Below, in pieces: positions 1-8,684 of a DNA stretch of 64,000 nt (positions within the stretch are counted from its first letter, which is position 1; each line of letters opens with the position of its first letter). Below the pieces are notes generated by a model. The model made no database searches and was not told the origin of the DNA. It worked only from the letters and a program-made list of their open reading frames with translations. The DNA is from Roseivirga pacifica (GTDB lineage: Bacteria; Bacteroidota; Bacteroidia; Cytophagales; Cyclobacteriaceae). A program made the position numbers and the translations under genes. The stretch lies in NCBI RefSeq assembly GCF_900111145.1, contig NZ_FOIR01000003.1:124001-188000 (forward strand), written 5' to 3'.

Positions 1-243
1 GTTTACCATGATGTAGATATTGTTTGGCAACTAAAAAATAGAAGAAGGAGCCTTTTCGATTCGAATGCGCTACCATCTTCCGAAATGATCAACAGGTTAT
101 TATTAATGGGAAATGAAAATGCAGAGTTTGTACCTGCCAATCAACCAGGCTATCGAAGCTCCGGATTAAGGCATCCGCATTCATGGTCAATTGTAAATGA
201 GGTTGAGCTTATTCAATGGGTAATGCAGCTTTTGAAAAACTAA
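1..243 (+). CDS. C-terminal end of a truncated CDS, possibly alpha/beta hydrolase
   Basis: An open frame enters from the left edge and ends at a TAA at 241-243, giving 80 residues with no start in the window. The tail has a His-rich segment (RHPHSW) about 20 residues before the end, followed by an amphipathic helix. That arrangement resembles the catalytic-His end of alpha/beta hydrolases such as secreted esterases, but it is too short to assign. It is followed after 69 bp by the next plus-strand gene. The reading frame itself is clear; the function is a guess. Confidence 0.45.
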   Translation, partial: VYHDVDIVWQLKNRRRSLFDSNALPSSEMINRLLLMGNENAEFVPANQPGYRSSGLRHPHSWSIVNEVELIQWVMQLLKN

Positions 244-312
244 CTCCTTTTTTCGCTCACTACTGACATAAGGCTGTCACTTACCCTAACTAAGATTACA
301 GCAAAGTAAACC

Positions 313-894
313 ATGACTAATAAACCCCAAGCAACTTTCTACCCAAAAAGCAGAGCCGAATGGAGAACATGGCTGAGCGAAAACCATCAGTCAGAACAGT
401 CTATTTGGTTAGTTTACTATAAGTCTTCAAGCAATAAACCTTCACTGAGCTGGAGTGAAGCAGTAGACGAAGCACTTTGTTTTGGATGGATAGACAGCAC
501 CAAGAAAACCATCGATAAAGAAAGCTACATGCAGTATTTCAGCAAGCGAAAACCAAATAGCATGTGGTCTAAAATCAACAAAGAAAAAGTAGATAAGCTC
601 ATTGAGGAAAATCTAATGAAAGATGCCGGTTTTCAAAGCATGGTCGTTGCAAAAGAAAATGGTTCATGGAATGCATTGGACGATGTTGAGGCACTGATAG
701 TCCCGCAAGACCTAAAAGAAGCTTTAGCTAACAACCGAGAGGCTATGGCATTTTTTAATGGACTTAGTAATTCAGCCAAAAAGCTGTTGCTGCATTGGGT
801 AACCTTTGCCAAACGGCCTGAAACGAGAAAAAAACGGATTGTAGAATTAGTCGAAAGCGCTAGTCAAAGCCTTAAACCCAAACAGTTTAGGTAA
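313..894 (+). CDS. YdeI/OmpD-associated family protein
   Basis: A 193-residue soluble protein of the YdeI/OmdA family, linked in some bacteria to bacteriocin or peptide protection; the biochemical role is unknown. The N-terminal half carries the family's landmarks: an FYPKSRAEWRTWL opening, a WLVYYKSSS strand, and the SWSEAVDEALCFGWIDS block at about residues 46-62. The C-terminal 60 residues form the helical OmdA part that ends in a run of Arg/Lys (ETRKKRI). Length is normal for the family. The ATG at 313 is the only reasonable start and no signal peptide is present. It is an isolated gene with no evident operon partner. Confidence 0.85.
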   Translation: MTNKPQATFYPKSRAEWRTWLSENHQSEQSIWLVYYKSSSNKPSLSWSEAVDEALCFGWIDSTKKTIDKESYMQYFSKRKPNSMWSKINKEKVDKLIEENLMKDAGFQSMVVAKENGSWNALDDVEALIVPQDLKEALANNREAMAFFNGLSNSAKKLLLHWVTFAKRPETRKKRIVELVESASQSLKPKQFR

Positions 895-1033
895 GAAGTT
901 TAATAAACTAAGTTCAACTGTACTTCATATTTCAAAATGGATGCTTATTAAATGATTCCAAGCTCTCAAGGTGGAACTAAGTGCTCACATCAACACGTTA
1001 AACGCACCTATTGATTTGATAAAAAGAGAAAAT

Positions 1034-1540
1034 ATGAATAAGAGTTATCCGAGGTCATTTTCGCATATAGGCATTACCGTGCCCGACCTAAAAAAAGCAG
1101 TTGAGTTTTATGAAGAAGTAATGGGCTGGTACGTGATTATGGCTCCTTCAAAGATTCAAAAAGAAAGAGATACAGCCATTGGCCAGATGTGTATTGATGT
1201 TTTTGGCGAAGACTGGGAAGAGTTCGAGATCGCGCATATGTCTACTTCAGACGGAGTAGGTATTGAGCTATTCTCCTTTCCTAATATGTCTGAAGAGAAA
1301 CCAGAGTTCAACCCATTCAACACAGGCCTATTTCACTTCTGCGTACAGGACCCAGACATTGAAGGTTTAACAGAAAAAATCGTTGCTAAAGGTGGTAAAC
1401 AGAGAATGCCGATTCGTGAGTATTATCCGGATGAAAAACCGTATAAAATGGTTTATGTAGAGGACCCATTTGGTGTAGTATTCGAGATTTATTCTCACAG
1501 CTATGAGCTCACTTATTCTTCAGGAGCATACCAAGATTAA
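1034..1540 (+). CDS. VOC family protein (glyoxalase/bleomycin-resistance fold)
   Basis: A 168-residue vicinal-oxygen-chelate protein with two beta-alpha-beta-beta-beta halves. The N-terminal half opens with SHIGITVPDL followed by the helix KAVEFYEEVMGW. The C-terminal half has GLFHFCVQDP and ends with a VFEIYSH strand. H11, the His in GLFHF and the Glu in VFEIY are candidate metal ligands. An in-frame GTG 21 codons upstream (971) is possible, but the ATG at 1034 sits behind a purine-rich AAAAAGAGAAA and begins exactly where family similarity begins. The substrate is not predictable; members include lyases, dioxygenases and binding proteins. Confidence 0.85.
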   Translation: MNKSYPRSFSHIGITVPDLKKAVEFYEEVMGWYVIMAPSKIQKERDTAIGQMCIDVFGEDWEEFEIAHMSTSDGVGIELFSFPNMSEEKPEFNPFNTGLFHFCVQDPDIEGLTEKIVAKGGKQRMPIREYYPDEKPYKMVYVEDPFGVVFEIYSHSYELTYSSGAYQD

Positions 1541-1596
1541 GGCAGTTATGGGCTGAGTATTTAATGGCGCAGCAAAGCCAACATTTGATATAACTA

Positions 1597-1629
1597 ATGT
1601 TACCGGATTTAGAAAACTTCCGGTAACAT
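1597..1629. repeat. 11-bp perfect inverted repeat, hairpin or operator
   Basis: ATGTTACCGGA at 1597-1607 is exactly complementary to 1619-1629, with an 11-nt spacer. It lies 57 bp after the VOC gene and about 170 bp before the next gene. No T-run follows on either side, so it is not a textbook intrinsic terminator; it could be a transcript-end hairpin or a regulator-binding palindrome. The rest of 1541-1800 shows nothing else convincing. Confidence 0.5.
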
Positions 1630-1800
1630 CAACCTCATGTAGGTTCAGTCAACGCGCTTCCAACATTGATGCTTAAAGAGTGGACTCTTGCGGAAAAAGC
1701 ATGTAGTTACTGGGCAAAGGTTTTGAGCAAAAGGAAATAACGTATATTCGTTCACAAGCAGTTTGCATTGTTCAAGCCTTCGTAAATAAAGCGCATCAAA

Positions 1801-2622
1801 ATGATCAAAATCAAGCTTTTACTCATTGTTTTAGTTGGTGTTTTCTCGGTTAAATATAGCCTTAAAGCCTGTTCAGTATTGTATTATGTGGACAAGGCCA
1901 CAGGCAAAATTTACGCAGTTAACAATGAGGATTATTGGTACGATGTAGAAGCCTATATTCAGATTGAGCCGAGGTCTAGAAACAAGTTAGCCCGTCTATG
2001 GTATGGCTGGGACAACTTCGCGCAGGGAGGAATAAACGAAAGTGGATTATTTTTCGATGCAGCTGTAACCCCAGAACAACAAAAAATTAATGGCTATGGC
2101 AACCCTAAGAATAACCTAGGAGATAAAATACTAGCCCATTGCCGCAATGTGGCTGAAGCATTGGCTTACTTGGAGAAGGAAAAGATAGCACTTAACAAAA
2201 GCCACATGATGTTTGGCGATAAATCAGGCAAAGCAGTAATTGTTGAATGGGTTGATGGAGAAAGAGTGCTTCACTGGATGGAAGAGAACCAGCTAATAAT
2301 GACCAATTATTTGCTTTCGAAGCCAGAAGCAGGAAACTACCCATGCTACCGCTACGAATCGATAGAAAAACGAATAGCCGCTATGGAGCAAACGACAGAA
2401 ATTGATTTGTTAAAAGTAGGCAATACATTTGGCCAAGCTGCTCAAACTCCACAAAAAACAGCAACTGGCAGAGTAGCAGGCACGGTGTATAGTTCTTTCA
2501 TTAATATAACCGACAACCAGTTCTTTCTTTCCTACAAACTGAGCAATCAAAATGTCATTAAGCTCGACTTAAGTGATGAATTCAGCAAAACAAAAAAACA
2601 ACGCATAAAGCTGGAGGATTAA
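1801..2622 (+). CDS. Secreted Ntn-hydrolase of the choloylglycine hydrolase / linear amide C-N hydrolase type
   Basis: A 273-residue exported protein. A hydrophobic signal sequence (residues 3-17) runs directly to Ala23-Cys24, so processing would expose Cys24 as the N-terminal nucleophile, as expected for Ntn hydrolases. Supporting motifs are NNEDYW at about residues 41-46, GWDNFAQGGINESGL at about 68-82 (substrate-pocket loop with Asn), and a conserved MTNYLLS segment near residue 168. The family cleaves linear amides such as bile-salt conjugates, penicillin V or N-acyl homoserine lactones; the substrate here is unknown and the cellular site is probably periplasmic. The next gene starts 14 bp downstream and may be cotranscribed. 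Confidence 0.75.
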   Translation: MIKIKLLLIVLVGVFSVKYSLKACSVLYYVDKATGKIYAVNNEDYWYDVEAYIQIEPRSRNKLARLWYGWDNFAQGGINESGLFFDAAVTPEQQKINGYGNPKNNLGDKILAHCRNVAEALAYLEKEKIALNKSHMMFGDKSGKAVIVEWVDGERVLHWMEENQLIMTNYLLSKPEAGNYPCYRYESIEKRIAAMEQTTEIDLLKVGNTFGQAAQTPQKTATGRVAGTVYSSFINITDNQFFLSYKLSNQNVIKLDLSDEFSKTKKQRIKLED

Positions 2623-2636
2623 TTGATCTTTGAGGA

Positions 2637-2930
2637 ATGAACCAAACTTACACCTACATTTTCGAATTCAGAGGTGGTACTTATGTTAGTCAAGTATTAG
2701 CTACTGGTTTGAATGAATCTGTAAACGAATGGCTAAAGGTCATATCAGCCCAAAGCAGTGAAATCTATCAACTTGGTGCAACCACAATAAAAGAGATAGA
2801 AAAACATTTAGAGCAACCCAAGAACCGCGAACCCGTGCTACTCAACAACCTTCAGAACGTTTGGTTTATCGACATCCACACCAAACAGGGGCTTGGGCTT
2901 GTACATATCGTTCAAACAGTTTCAGCTTAG
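2637..2930 (+). CDS. Conserved hypothetical protein, 97 aa
   Basis: A short soluble protein without signal peptide. It opens with a beta-strand-rich segment (TYTYIFEFRGGTYVSQV) followed by an acidic helix and ends in another strand pair (VWFIDIHTKQGLGLVHIVQTV). The look is that of a compact alpha/beta single domain; I do not recognise a named family. The start ATG directly follows a TGAGGA purine stretch, 14 bp after the preceding Ntn-hydrolase gene, so the two are probably one transcript. Codon use is like its neighbours, which supports it being real. Confidence 0.6.
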   Translation: MNQTYTYIFEFRGGTYVSQVLATGLNESVNEWLKVISAQSSEIYQLGATTIKEIEKHLEQPKNREPVLLNNLQNVWFIDIHTKQGLGLVHIVQTVSA

Positions 2931-3036
2931 TTAATCGTTTCTATTTTTAGATTAGAGTTCACTTCTAAAGCGCAGCCCCAATGGTTTTGCACCATTTCTC
3001 CACCTTTATTGTTGCCCTTGCAAACCAAGCAGATAG

Positions 3037-3609
3037 GTGAATCACAATAATCAGATTTTTGAGTTCTTCAACAGCAAATTCCCATTCAATCAGGAAGGGC
3101 TGACTGAGTTTTCTAAAGCTTTCAAAACCAAAACCTACAAAAAGGGAAGTTTGATTGTAGGCAAAGATGAAACGGAGAATCAACTAAGGTTCGTCAGTCA
3201 AGGCATTGTTCGCGAATACTTTGCCCATGAAGAGCGAGAAATGAACACTCAATTTTATCTCGAAGGAGAATTTACCACAGACTTTCACTTACTGCTTAAC
3301 CAAGGTAAAAGACGCAAGTATCAGGAAAGCCTTACCGATACAACAATTAAGCAAATGGATAGCGCAACTTTCTACGAGTTTATGGAGCGCTACCAATGTG
3401 GGAAAGAGTTTGTAGACGAGATATTCAGCCAAAACATAATGCTAAGAGAACAGGAAGAGTTCAAGCATTTTAGCCTTACTCCAGATGAACTTTATCTCGA
3501 TTTGCTAAATACCAAACCCCAATGGCTACAGCAAATACCTCTTTACCATATTGCTACTTATTTAAGAATGACACCCGAAACATTGAGTCGTATTCGCAAA
3601 AGAAATTGA
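3037..3609 (+). CDS. Crp/Fnr family transcriptional regulator
   Basis: A 190-residue regulator with an N-terminal cyclic-nucleotide-binding-like beta-roll (about residues 10-120; KGSLIVGKDETENQLRFVSQGIVREYF) and a C-terminal winged helix-turn-helix (about 140-190; IPLYHIATYLRMTPETLSRIRKRN). The ring of Cys residues typical of true Fnr is absent, so an iron-sulphur sensor is unlikely. This short Bacteroidota subfamily usually controls a neighbouring operon. The start is a GTG at 3037. The MBL-fold gene begins 54 bp downstream on the same strand and is the obvious candidate target. Confidence 0.85.
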   Translation: MNHNNQIFEFFNSKFPFNQEGLTEFSKAFKTKTYKKGSLIVGKDETENQLRFVSQGIVREYFAHEEREMNTQFYLEGEFTTDFHLLLNQGKRRKYQESLTDTTIKQMDSATFYEFMERYQCGKEFVDEIFSQNIMLREQEEFKHFSLTPDELYLDLLNTKPQWLQQIPLYHIATYLRMTPETLSRIRKRN

Positions 3610-3662
3610 TTTGAATCAAGGCATTTGGCAAGCCTCGCTTTGAACTTTGCACAAAAAAAGAA

Positions 3663-4427
3663 ATGAAAGTTCATCATCTCAGAAATGCAACCTTAGTCAT
3701 AGAAACTCAGCGTCAAGTAATTTTGGTTGACCCTATGCTGAGTAAAAAGGGAACGAGTGCGCCATTTACACTTTTTAGGTTCAAGCCAAGAAAAAACCCT
3801 TTGGTAGACCTACCTGCCAATGCTTATGATATACTAGAGAAAGTTACGCATTGCCTCATCACCCACCTTCACCCTGACCATATTGACGATGAAGGCGTGG
3901 CCTTTTTAAAAGAAAGAAATATTCCTGTGGTGTGCAGCGCTTTAGATGTAGCCAAACTGAAGAAAAAGGGGCTTAAGGTTACAGAAACGCTAGAATATGG
4001 AGAAACAAAGGACTATTTGGATGGAAGCATCTCTGGGGTCAAGGCTGTACATGGCTACGGTTTTGTAAAGCACATTGCTGGCAATGTTATGGGCTACCAC
4101 TTGGCTCTTCCTGATGAAAAATCAATTTACATTAGTTCTGATACCGTTTACACCGAACATGTAGATAAGGCATTAAAACAGTACAAACCAGATATTACTG
4201 TTTTGGCTGCAGGTATGGCTCAGCTAGATTTTGGAAAGCCCTTACTTATGAATAGCGATGACATAGTGAAGTTTGTTCAAAACTCTCCCAAGCATGTTTT
4301 TGCTAATCATATGGAATCACTCAATCATTGTCCGAATACAAGAACAGACCTTAAAAGGCTCTTAAAAAAGCATGGGCTACTGGAAAAAGTAGATATTCCG
4401 AACGATGGTGATTTTGTGAGTTATTGA
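3663..4427 (+). CDS. MBL-fold metal-dependent hydrolase (UlaG-like)
   Basis: A 254-residue cytosolic metallo-beta-lactamase-fold enzyme. The signature HLHPDHID is at about residues 67-74, with a further His in the AVHGYG strand near residue 123, Asp in SSDTVYT near 160, and FANHMESLNHC near 218 supplying the remaining metal ligands. The opening (MKVHHLRNATLVIE) and overall layout match UlaG-type lactonases and related uncharacterised hydrolases. It follows the Crp/Fnr-type regulator by 54 bp and is probably controlled with it. The substrate is not deducible from sequence. Confidence 0.85.
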   Translation: MKVHHLRNATLVIETQRQVILVDPMLSKKGTSAPFTLFRFKPRKNPLVDLPANAYDILEKVTHCLITHLHPDHIDDEGVAFLKERNIPVVCSALDVAKLKKKGLKVTETLEYGETKDYLDGSISGVKAVHGYGFVKHIAGNVMGYHLALPDEKSIYISSDTVYTEHVDKALKQYKPDITVLAAGMAQLDFGKPLLMNSDDIVKFVQNSPKHVFANHMESLNHCPNTRTDLKRLLKKHGLLEKVDIPNDGDFVSY

Positions 4428-4463
4428 GTGAGTAAATCACTTAGACGTTTTCAGGAATAATAA

Positions 4464-4592
4464 GAAGCCGTCTCAAAAATAAGCCGTCATTCGAGACGCT
4501 ATCCAGATACCCTAGAAGGAAATACCAGAAAGTTGATAGAGCTTCGCGCTCAAGGCGAGAATGACGAAAACAGTAGCTTTTGAGACAGCTTC
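4464..4592. repeat. Nested imperfect palindrome between convergent genes (dispersed-repeat-like)
   Basis: Outer arms GAAGCCGTCTCAAAA (4464-4478) and 4578-4592 are complementary with one mismatch. Inside them CGTCATTC (4485-4492) pairs perfectly with 4559-4566. The unit fills the gap between a plus-strand and a minus-strand gene and could terminate both. The GTCTCAA arm recurs in the terminator at 12894-12954 and the CCGTCATTC core recurs at 22548-22589, so it appears to belong to a family of intergenic hairpins. Confidence 0.6.
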
Positions 4593-4620
4593 TTTCAGAT
4601 TATGTTTATGAGAAATGAGC

Positions 4621-5607
4621 CTATTTTAATGACTCAAGGTGCTGGTTAATACTAGCCATGTCAGCATCGGAGATTGATAAATTCATAGCAGCAGCATTAG
4701 AAGCTACTTGCTTTTCATTTCTGGCTCCGGCCAAAGTAACTGTAATTCCTGGCTGGTTCATTGTCCAATTTAGTACCAACTGAGCAAGAGAAGCATTATA
4801 GCTATCGGCAATAACCAACAGTTCATTTAGCACTTTCTCAATTCGCTCTAAATCGAACTGCTTAAAATATCCGTTTCTATGATCAGCCTCTTCTAGCTTT
4901 CCATCTTTGAAATACTTACCTGTCAATAGACCTCTTTCCATTGGGCTATAAGCAATTAAGCTCATGTCATTAGCCTGAGCAAATGGGACTAAATCAGCTT
5001 CAATACCACGTTGCAACATACTATAAGAAACTTGGTTAGAACTCATTTTAAGAGTTTGTTCCGCCTCCTTCAGCTGATCTACGCTGTAATTACAAACACC
5101 TGCTGCTCTAATTTTGCCTTGCTCAAGTAGGCGCTCCATGGCCTCCATAGTTTCACTAATAGGCGTGGTAGAATCTGGCCAATGCAATTGCAATAAGTCA
5201 ATATAGTCTGTACCTAGTCGCTTCAAACTCTCCTCTACTTCCTTCACTACATTTTCTTTTGAGGCGAACTTATAGATGGAATAGTTCTTCCCGTTATCCT
5301 CAGTATCAAAGAAGTAATCACCTTTTCCGTTATTACTTCCATCCCAGACAAGTCCGAACTTGTTCAAGATCTGAATGTCTTCTCTACGCTTATCGGCAAT
5401 GGCTTTCCCTATCAACTCTTCACTTCTACCCAAGCCATAAAATGGTGCCGTATCTAAGGTAGAGATACCATTGTCTATGGCTGCGTGAATTGCGTTAATC
5501 GAGTCTTTTTCTTCATTTCCTGCCCACATGGTTCCTCCAATAGCAAAGGCACCAAAAGCAATAGGCGAAACTTCTATATCTGTATTTCCTAACTTTCTTA
5601 AGTTCAT
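4621..5607 (-). CDS. Aldo/keto reductase
   Basis: A 328-residue NAD(P)H-dependent aldo/keto reductase with the expected TIM-barrel length. Visible family motifs are GAFAIGGTMW near residue 19, the catalytic region TLDTAPFYGLGRSE (Asp and Tyr at about residues 51-58), the conserved His in LLQLHWPDS near 142, and the cofactor-binding SPMERGLLTGKY near 220 and AGARNEKQV near 300. It is the last gene of a four-gene minus-strand operon starting at 8558, 11 bp after the LLM oxidoreductase. The operon composition suggests reduction of reactive carbonyls, but the substrate is unknown. Confidence 0.9.
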   Translation of the reverse strand: MNLRKLGNTDIEVSPIAFGAFAIGGTMWAGNEEKDSINAIHAAIDNGISTLDTAPFYGLGRSEELIGKAIADKRREDIQILNKFGLVWDGSNNGKGDYFFDTEDNGKNYSIYKFASKENVVKEVEESLKRLGTDYIDLLQLHWPDSTTPISETMEAMERLLEQGKIRAAGVCNYSVDQLKEAEQTLKMSSNQVSYSMLQRGIEADLVPFAQANDMSLIAYSPMERGLLTGKYFKDGKLEEADHRNGYFKQFDLERIEKVLNELLVIADSYNASLAQLVLNWTMNQPGITVTLAGARNEKQVASNAAAMNLSISDADMASINQHLESLK

Positions 5608-5618
5608 ATTCTAATTGT

Positions 5619-6608
5619 TTAAGCTGGCAGACAGTCTGCCATTTGATTTTTAAAATGCGGGAGAACGTGTTCTCCCAACTGTTCCATTGCCTCTTCAATT
5701 GGCAATTCTGATTTCCGTAAGTGAATGGCCATGTGCGAGACCCCAGCTTTCTGATAATCCATCATCAGATCAGCTACTCGATTAATCCCAATCAATCCGC
5801 CAAAACGCGCAGGACTAAAAACTTGGTCTTTGTCTTTGGTTAAGTTCAGATGAATGGCCGTGATGTATGGCTTTTCTGGCTGGTCGTTATCATAAAGTGC
5901 ACCTCGCCAGTTGAGCACCACTTCCTTCGCCTGTTCAACAGGCCTTGGATAGCTAAACCAAGCGTCCATATTTTGAGCAATCCAGTCCATAGACTGCCTG
6001 GCCCGACCGGCCAAAACCCATGGCACTTTATGCTTTGGTTTAGGATAAACCTGATAGTTGGCGTTCAGCGTTTCATAATAAGCCTGAAGGTTATGATCCT
6101 CCTTCCAAGCCTCTTTTACGATTTCATAATTTCTTCTGAAGCGTTCATCCCTATCATCAAAACTATGACCAAGCACAGGAAACTCCACTGGCCTATCGCC
6201 TAAACCAACTCCCATTAAAAAACTACTATCAGATAAGTTTTCAATAGTGGCAGCGGCTTTTGCCAACTGTAACGGATTATGGAGCGGCATTACAATAGCC
6301 GCAGTTCCTAAAAGAATGTTGTCGGTTACCCCAGCCAGATAGCCGAGGTAACTTAATGTATCGAAAAGCTGGGCTGCATCACCAAAAGAGGGATCGTACA
6401 ATGGTACTTCCCGCACCCAAAGTGTATTGAACCCAAGCTGATCGGCCAATTTTGCTCGAACAAAATGTCGGCTCATATCTGGCACACCAAAGGGCCTTCC
6501 CTCCTCTTTGCGCTTTCTATCTCCGGCCAATGACCAATCATTATCTAGGGGCATTTCAAGCCCAATGGTCATTCTTCCCGGATGATGGAGCTTACAAATA
6601 GTATCCAT
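5619..6608 (-). CDS. LLM class flavin-dependent oxidoreductase
   Basis: A 329-residue luciferase-like monooxygenase-fold protein, expected to use FMN or F420-like flavin. Family features include the LADQLGFNTLWVREVPLYDPSFGD segment (about residues 54-77), the TAAIVMPLHNPLQLAKAAATI strand-helix near 106-126, GVGLGDRPVEF near 136, and a C-terminal GGLIGINRVADLMM block near 270. It sits 1 bp after the MFS gene and 11 bp before the aldo/keto reductase, so it is clearly in the operon. The subfamily resembles the 'BA3436-type' luciferase-like oxidoreductases; no reaction can be assigned. Confidence 0.85.
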   Translation of the reverse strand: MDTICKLHHPGRMTIGLEMPLDNDWSLAGDRKRKEEGRPFGVPDMSRHFVRAKLADQLGFNTLWVREVPLYDPSFGDAAQLFDTLSYLGYLAGVTDNILLGTAAIVMPLHNPLQLAKAAATIENLSDSSFLMGVGLGDRPVEFPVLGHSFDDRDERFRRNYEIVKEAWKEDHNLQAYYETLNANYQVYPKPKHKVPWVLAGRARQSMDWIAQNMDAWFSYPRPVEQAKEVVLNWRGALYDNDQPEKPYITAIHLNLTKDKDQVFSPARFGGLIGINRVADLMMDYQKAGVSHMAIHLRKSELPIEEAMEQLGEHVLPHFKNQMADCLPA

Positions 6609-6609
6609 A

Positions 6610-7812
6610 TCAGCGCTCCCTTCTATGGCTTACCAGTGTAAGCAAAAACCCGATGAACACGAGAATAGAGCCTATCCATGGCGTTGCGCCAACTCCTAGA
6701 GATGATTCAACAATCTTTCCACCTAAAGCCGCACCAATAGCAATACCCACATTAAAGGCGGCAATGTTAAGTGCTGAAGCCACATCTTCTGTTCCTGGCG
6801 CATATTTCTCCGCCATTTGCACAATGTACAACTGCAAAGCTGGCACATTTGAGAAGGCCAGAATACCCATAAAAAACAGTGTTACTACAGCCGCTACTTG
6901 GAATGGAGCGGTAAAGTAAAGTACCAACAAGATAACGGCTTGTAGAATAAACATCACCATTAAAGCCTTGCTTGGCTTTTTATTGGAGACTTTTCCACCA
7001 ACTATATTTCCAATGGCTATGGCAATACCATATACCAAGAGCAACAAGCTGGTCATACTGGCTGAAAAACCAGTCACTTCTTCCAATAGTGGGGCTAAGT
7101 AAGTAAAGGTTACGAAAGTACCACCGTAGCCCAAAGCTGTAATGGCCAGAACCAATAGTACCGAAGGGCTTTTGATCACCTTCAATTGATCTACTATTCG
7201 CAAGGCTTTTCCTCCCTGAATTGATGCAGGCACCAAAACAGCACTAGACAAGGCTCCAATAATTCCTAAGATAGACACACCAATAAAAGTGGCTCTCCAC
7301 CCAAAATTCTGACCGATGAAAGTCCCTAAAGGAACACCAGTAACAATGGCTATGGTTAAACCTGCGAACATAATAGCTATGGCAGAAGCACGTTTATTAG
7401 CTGGTACTAAACTAGCCGCAATGGTAGCACCTATTGAAAAGTAAACACCATGTGCAAAACCAGTCAGTATCCTGGCCATCACCAACAAGCCGAAGGTTGG
7501 AGCAATTGCGGCTAATCCGTTACCCAATATGAAAAGTAGCATTACCCCTAAAAGCAGCTTTTTTCGTGGAATCTTGCTGGTTAATGCTGTAAGAATAGGT
7601 GCTCCAACAGCTACGCCAACCGCGTACAAACTCACTAAAAGACCCGCTGATGATATTGAAATGGCTAAGTCTTGAGCAACTGTGGGCAGTAAGCCCACAA
7701 TTACAAACTCCGTAGTTCCTATACCGAAAGCACTGATGGTTAATGCCCAAAGTGCTGCCGGCATACTTTTCCTTTTGGCCGTATTGGCCGTCATTGTTGC
7801 AGAAGAATCCAT
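6610..7812 (-). CDS. MFS transporter, DHA1-type drug/sugar exporter
   Basis: A 400-residue integral membrane protein with about 12 hydrophobic segments. The TM1 motif GTTEFVIVGLLPTVAQDL and the loop after TM2 with SKIPRKKLLLG (motif A region) are typical of the AraJ/NepI-like DHA1 exporters. TM4-5 carries the motif-C-like GVPLGTFIGQNFGWRATF. It begins 2 bp after the DJ-1-like gene and ends 1 bp before the LLM oxidoreductase, so expression is coupled. Within this operon an efflux role for a toxic organic compound is a reasonable inference. Confidence 0.9.
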   Translation of the reverse strand: MDSSATMTANTAKRKSMPAALWALTISAFGIGTTEFVIVGLLPTVAQDLAISISSAGLLVSLYAVGVAVGAPILTALTSKIPRKKLLLGVMLLFILGNGLAAIAPTFGLLVMARILTGFAHGVYFSIGATIAASLVPANKRASAIAIMFAGLTIAIVTGVPLGTFIGQNFGWRATFIGVSILGIIGALSSAVLVPASIQGGKALRIVDQLKVIKSPSVLLVLAITALGYGGTFVTFTYLAPLLEEVTGFSASMTSLLLLVYGIAIAIGNIVGGKVSNKKPSKALMVMFILQAVILLVLYFTAPFQVAAVVTLFFMGILAFSNVPALQLYIVQMAEKYAPGTEDVASALNIAAFNVGIAIGAALGGKIVESSLGVGATPWIGSILVFIGFLLTLVSHRRER

Positions 7813-7814
7813 GC

Positions 7815-8558
7815 TTATTTAGCGTTAATCAATGCAACAATTTCAGTAGCCACTTTATGGGCCGAAGCAGGGTTTTGACCAGTCACTAATCTACTGTCAA
7901 CACTTACTTTTTCAGCCCAATCTGCTCCCTTCACTATGGTAGCGCCTCTTTCTAAAAGTATGTTTTCTAAAGAGAAAGGCACTACATCTTCTAACTCAAC
8001 GGCAATCTCTTCTTGGTTGGTGAAAGCGCTCACTTGCTTACCTTCTACCAAATATTGACCATTGGAAAGTTTGATATTTACCAAACCTGATGGGCCGTGA
8101 CAAACAGCACCAATAATTCCATTTAGCTCGTAAATTTCAGCCGCTTTTTTAGCTAAGGCTTCATTGTTCGGGAAGTCCCACATAGTACCATGCCCTCCCG
8201 CATAATAAATGACATCGTACTTTTTAGACGCTATCTCAGCTGGCGTTTTGGTATTATTAATAGCTCTTTGGAAGGTTTTATCTTCCCAGTACCTTTTATT
8301 CACTTCGTCTTCTAGGTCGAACCCATCTACTGGAGCTTTACCACCTTCTGGACTCACAAAGTCAATTTTGTAGCCCGCTTTTTCGAATACTTCATAAGCA
8401 TGAGTAGCTTCACTTAAATAGAAGCCCGTGGTTTTGCCAGTGTTGCCTAGTGCTTCATGACTAGAAAGCACCATCAGTACGTTCACATCTTTTCCTTTTT
8501 GAGCCATCATAATGGTAGATGTAAAAAGGAGTGCAATAAGTAATTTTAATTTATTCAT
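7815..8558 (-). CDS. DJ-1/PfpI family protein with signal peptide
   Basis: A 247-residue class-I glutamine-amidotransferase-fold protein. The nucleophile elbow is AVCHGPSG with Cys153 followed by His154, as in the Hsp31/DJ-1 group, whose members act as glyoxalase III, deglycase or chaperone. A signal peptide (residues 1-19, ending MMAQ) predicts export to the periplasm, which is unusual compared with the cytosolic E. coli proteins. It is the first gene of the operon DJ-1, MFS, LLM, aldo/keto reductase. A promoter must lie in 8559-8684, where a short hairpin is present. Confidence 0.85.
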   Translation of the reverse strand: MNKLKLLIALLFTSTIMMAQKGKDVNVLMVLSSHEALGNTGKTTGFYLSEATHAYEVFEKAGYKIDFVSPEGGKAPVDGFDLEDEVNKRYWEDKTFQRAINNTKTPAEIASKKYDVIYYAGGHGTMWDFPNNEALAKKAAEIYELNGIIGAVCHGPSGLVNIKLSNGQYLVEGKQVSAFTNQEEIAVELEDVVPFSLENILLERGATIVKGADWAEKVSVDSRLVTGQNPASAHKVATEIVALINAK

Positions 8559-8641
8559 GGTTTTTCGTTTTGTTTCTGATACAAAAGTCCATGAATTATG
8601 AGCCCTGTGCGAGGAGCTAAATCACAAGAATGAGGTGTGAC

Positions 8642-8664
8642 AAATCACTAGCAAAAAGTGATTT
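8642..8664. promoter_or_regulatory. AAATCACT inverted repeat upstream of the DJ-1 operon
   Basis: AAATCACT at 8642-8649 is perfectly complementary to 8657-8664 across a 7-nt spacer. It lies between the Crp/Fnr-type regulator (ending 8685) and the operon start at 8558. It could be the regulator's operator or a weak terminator of the regulator gene; the following T-run on the minus strand is only three bases, which favours a binding site. Confidence 0.4.
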
Positions 8665-8684
8665 ACATCACATCAAAAAAGGAA

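Noticed and set aside
2980-2996. AATGGT/ACCATT hairpin before the first Crp/Fnr gene
   Set aside because: A 6-bp stem without a T-run is common by chance.
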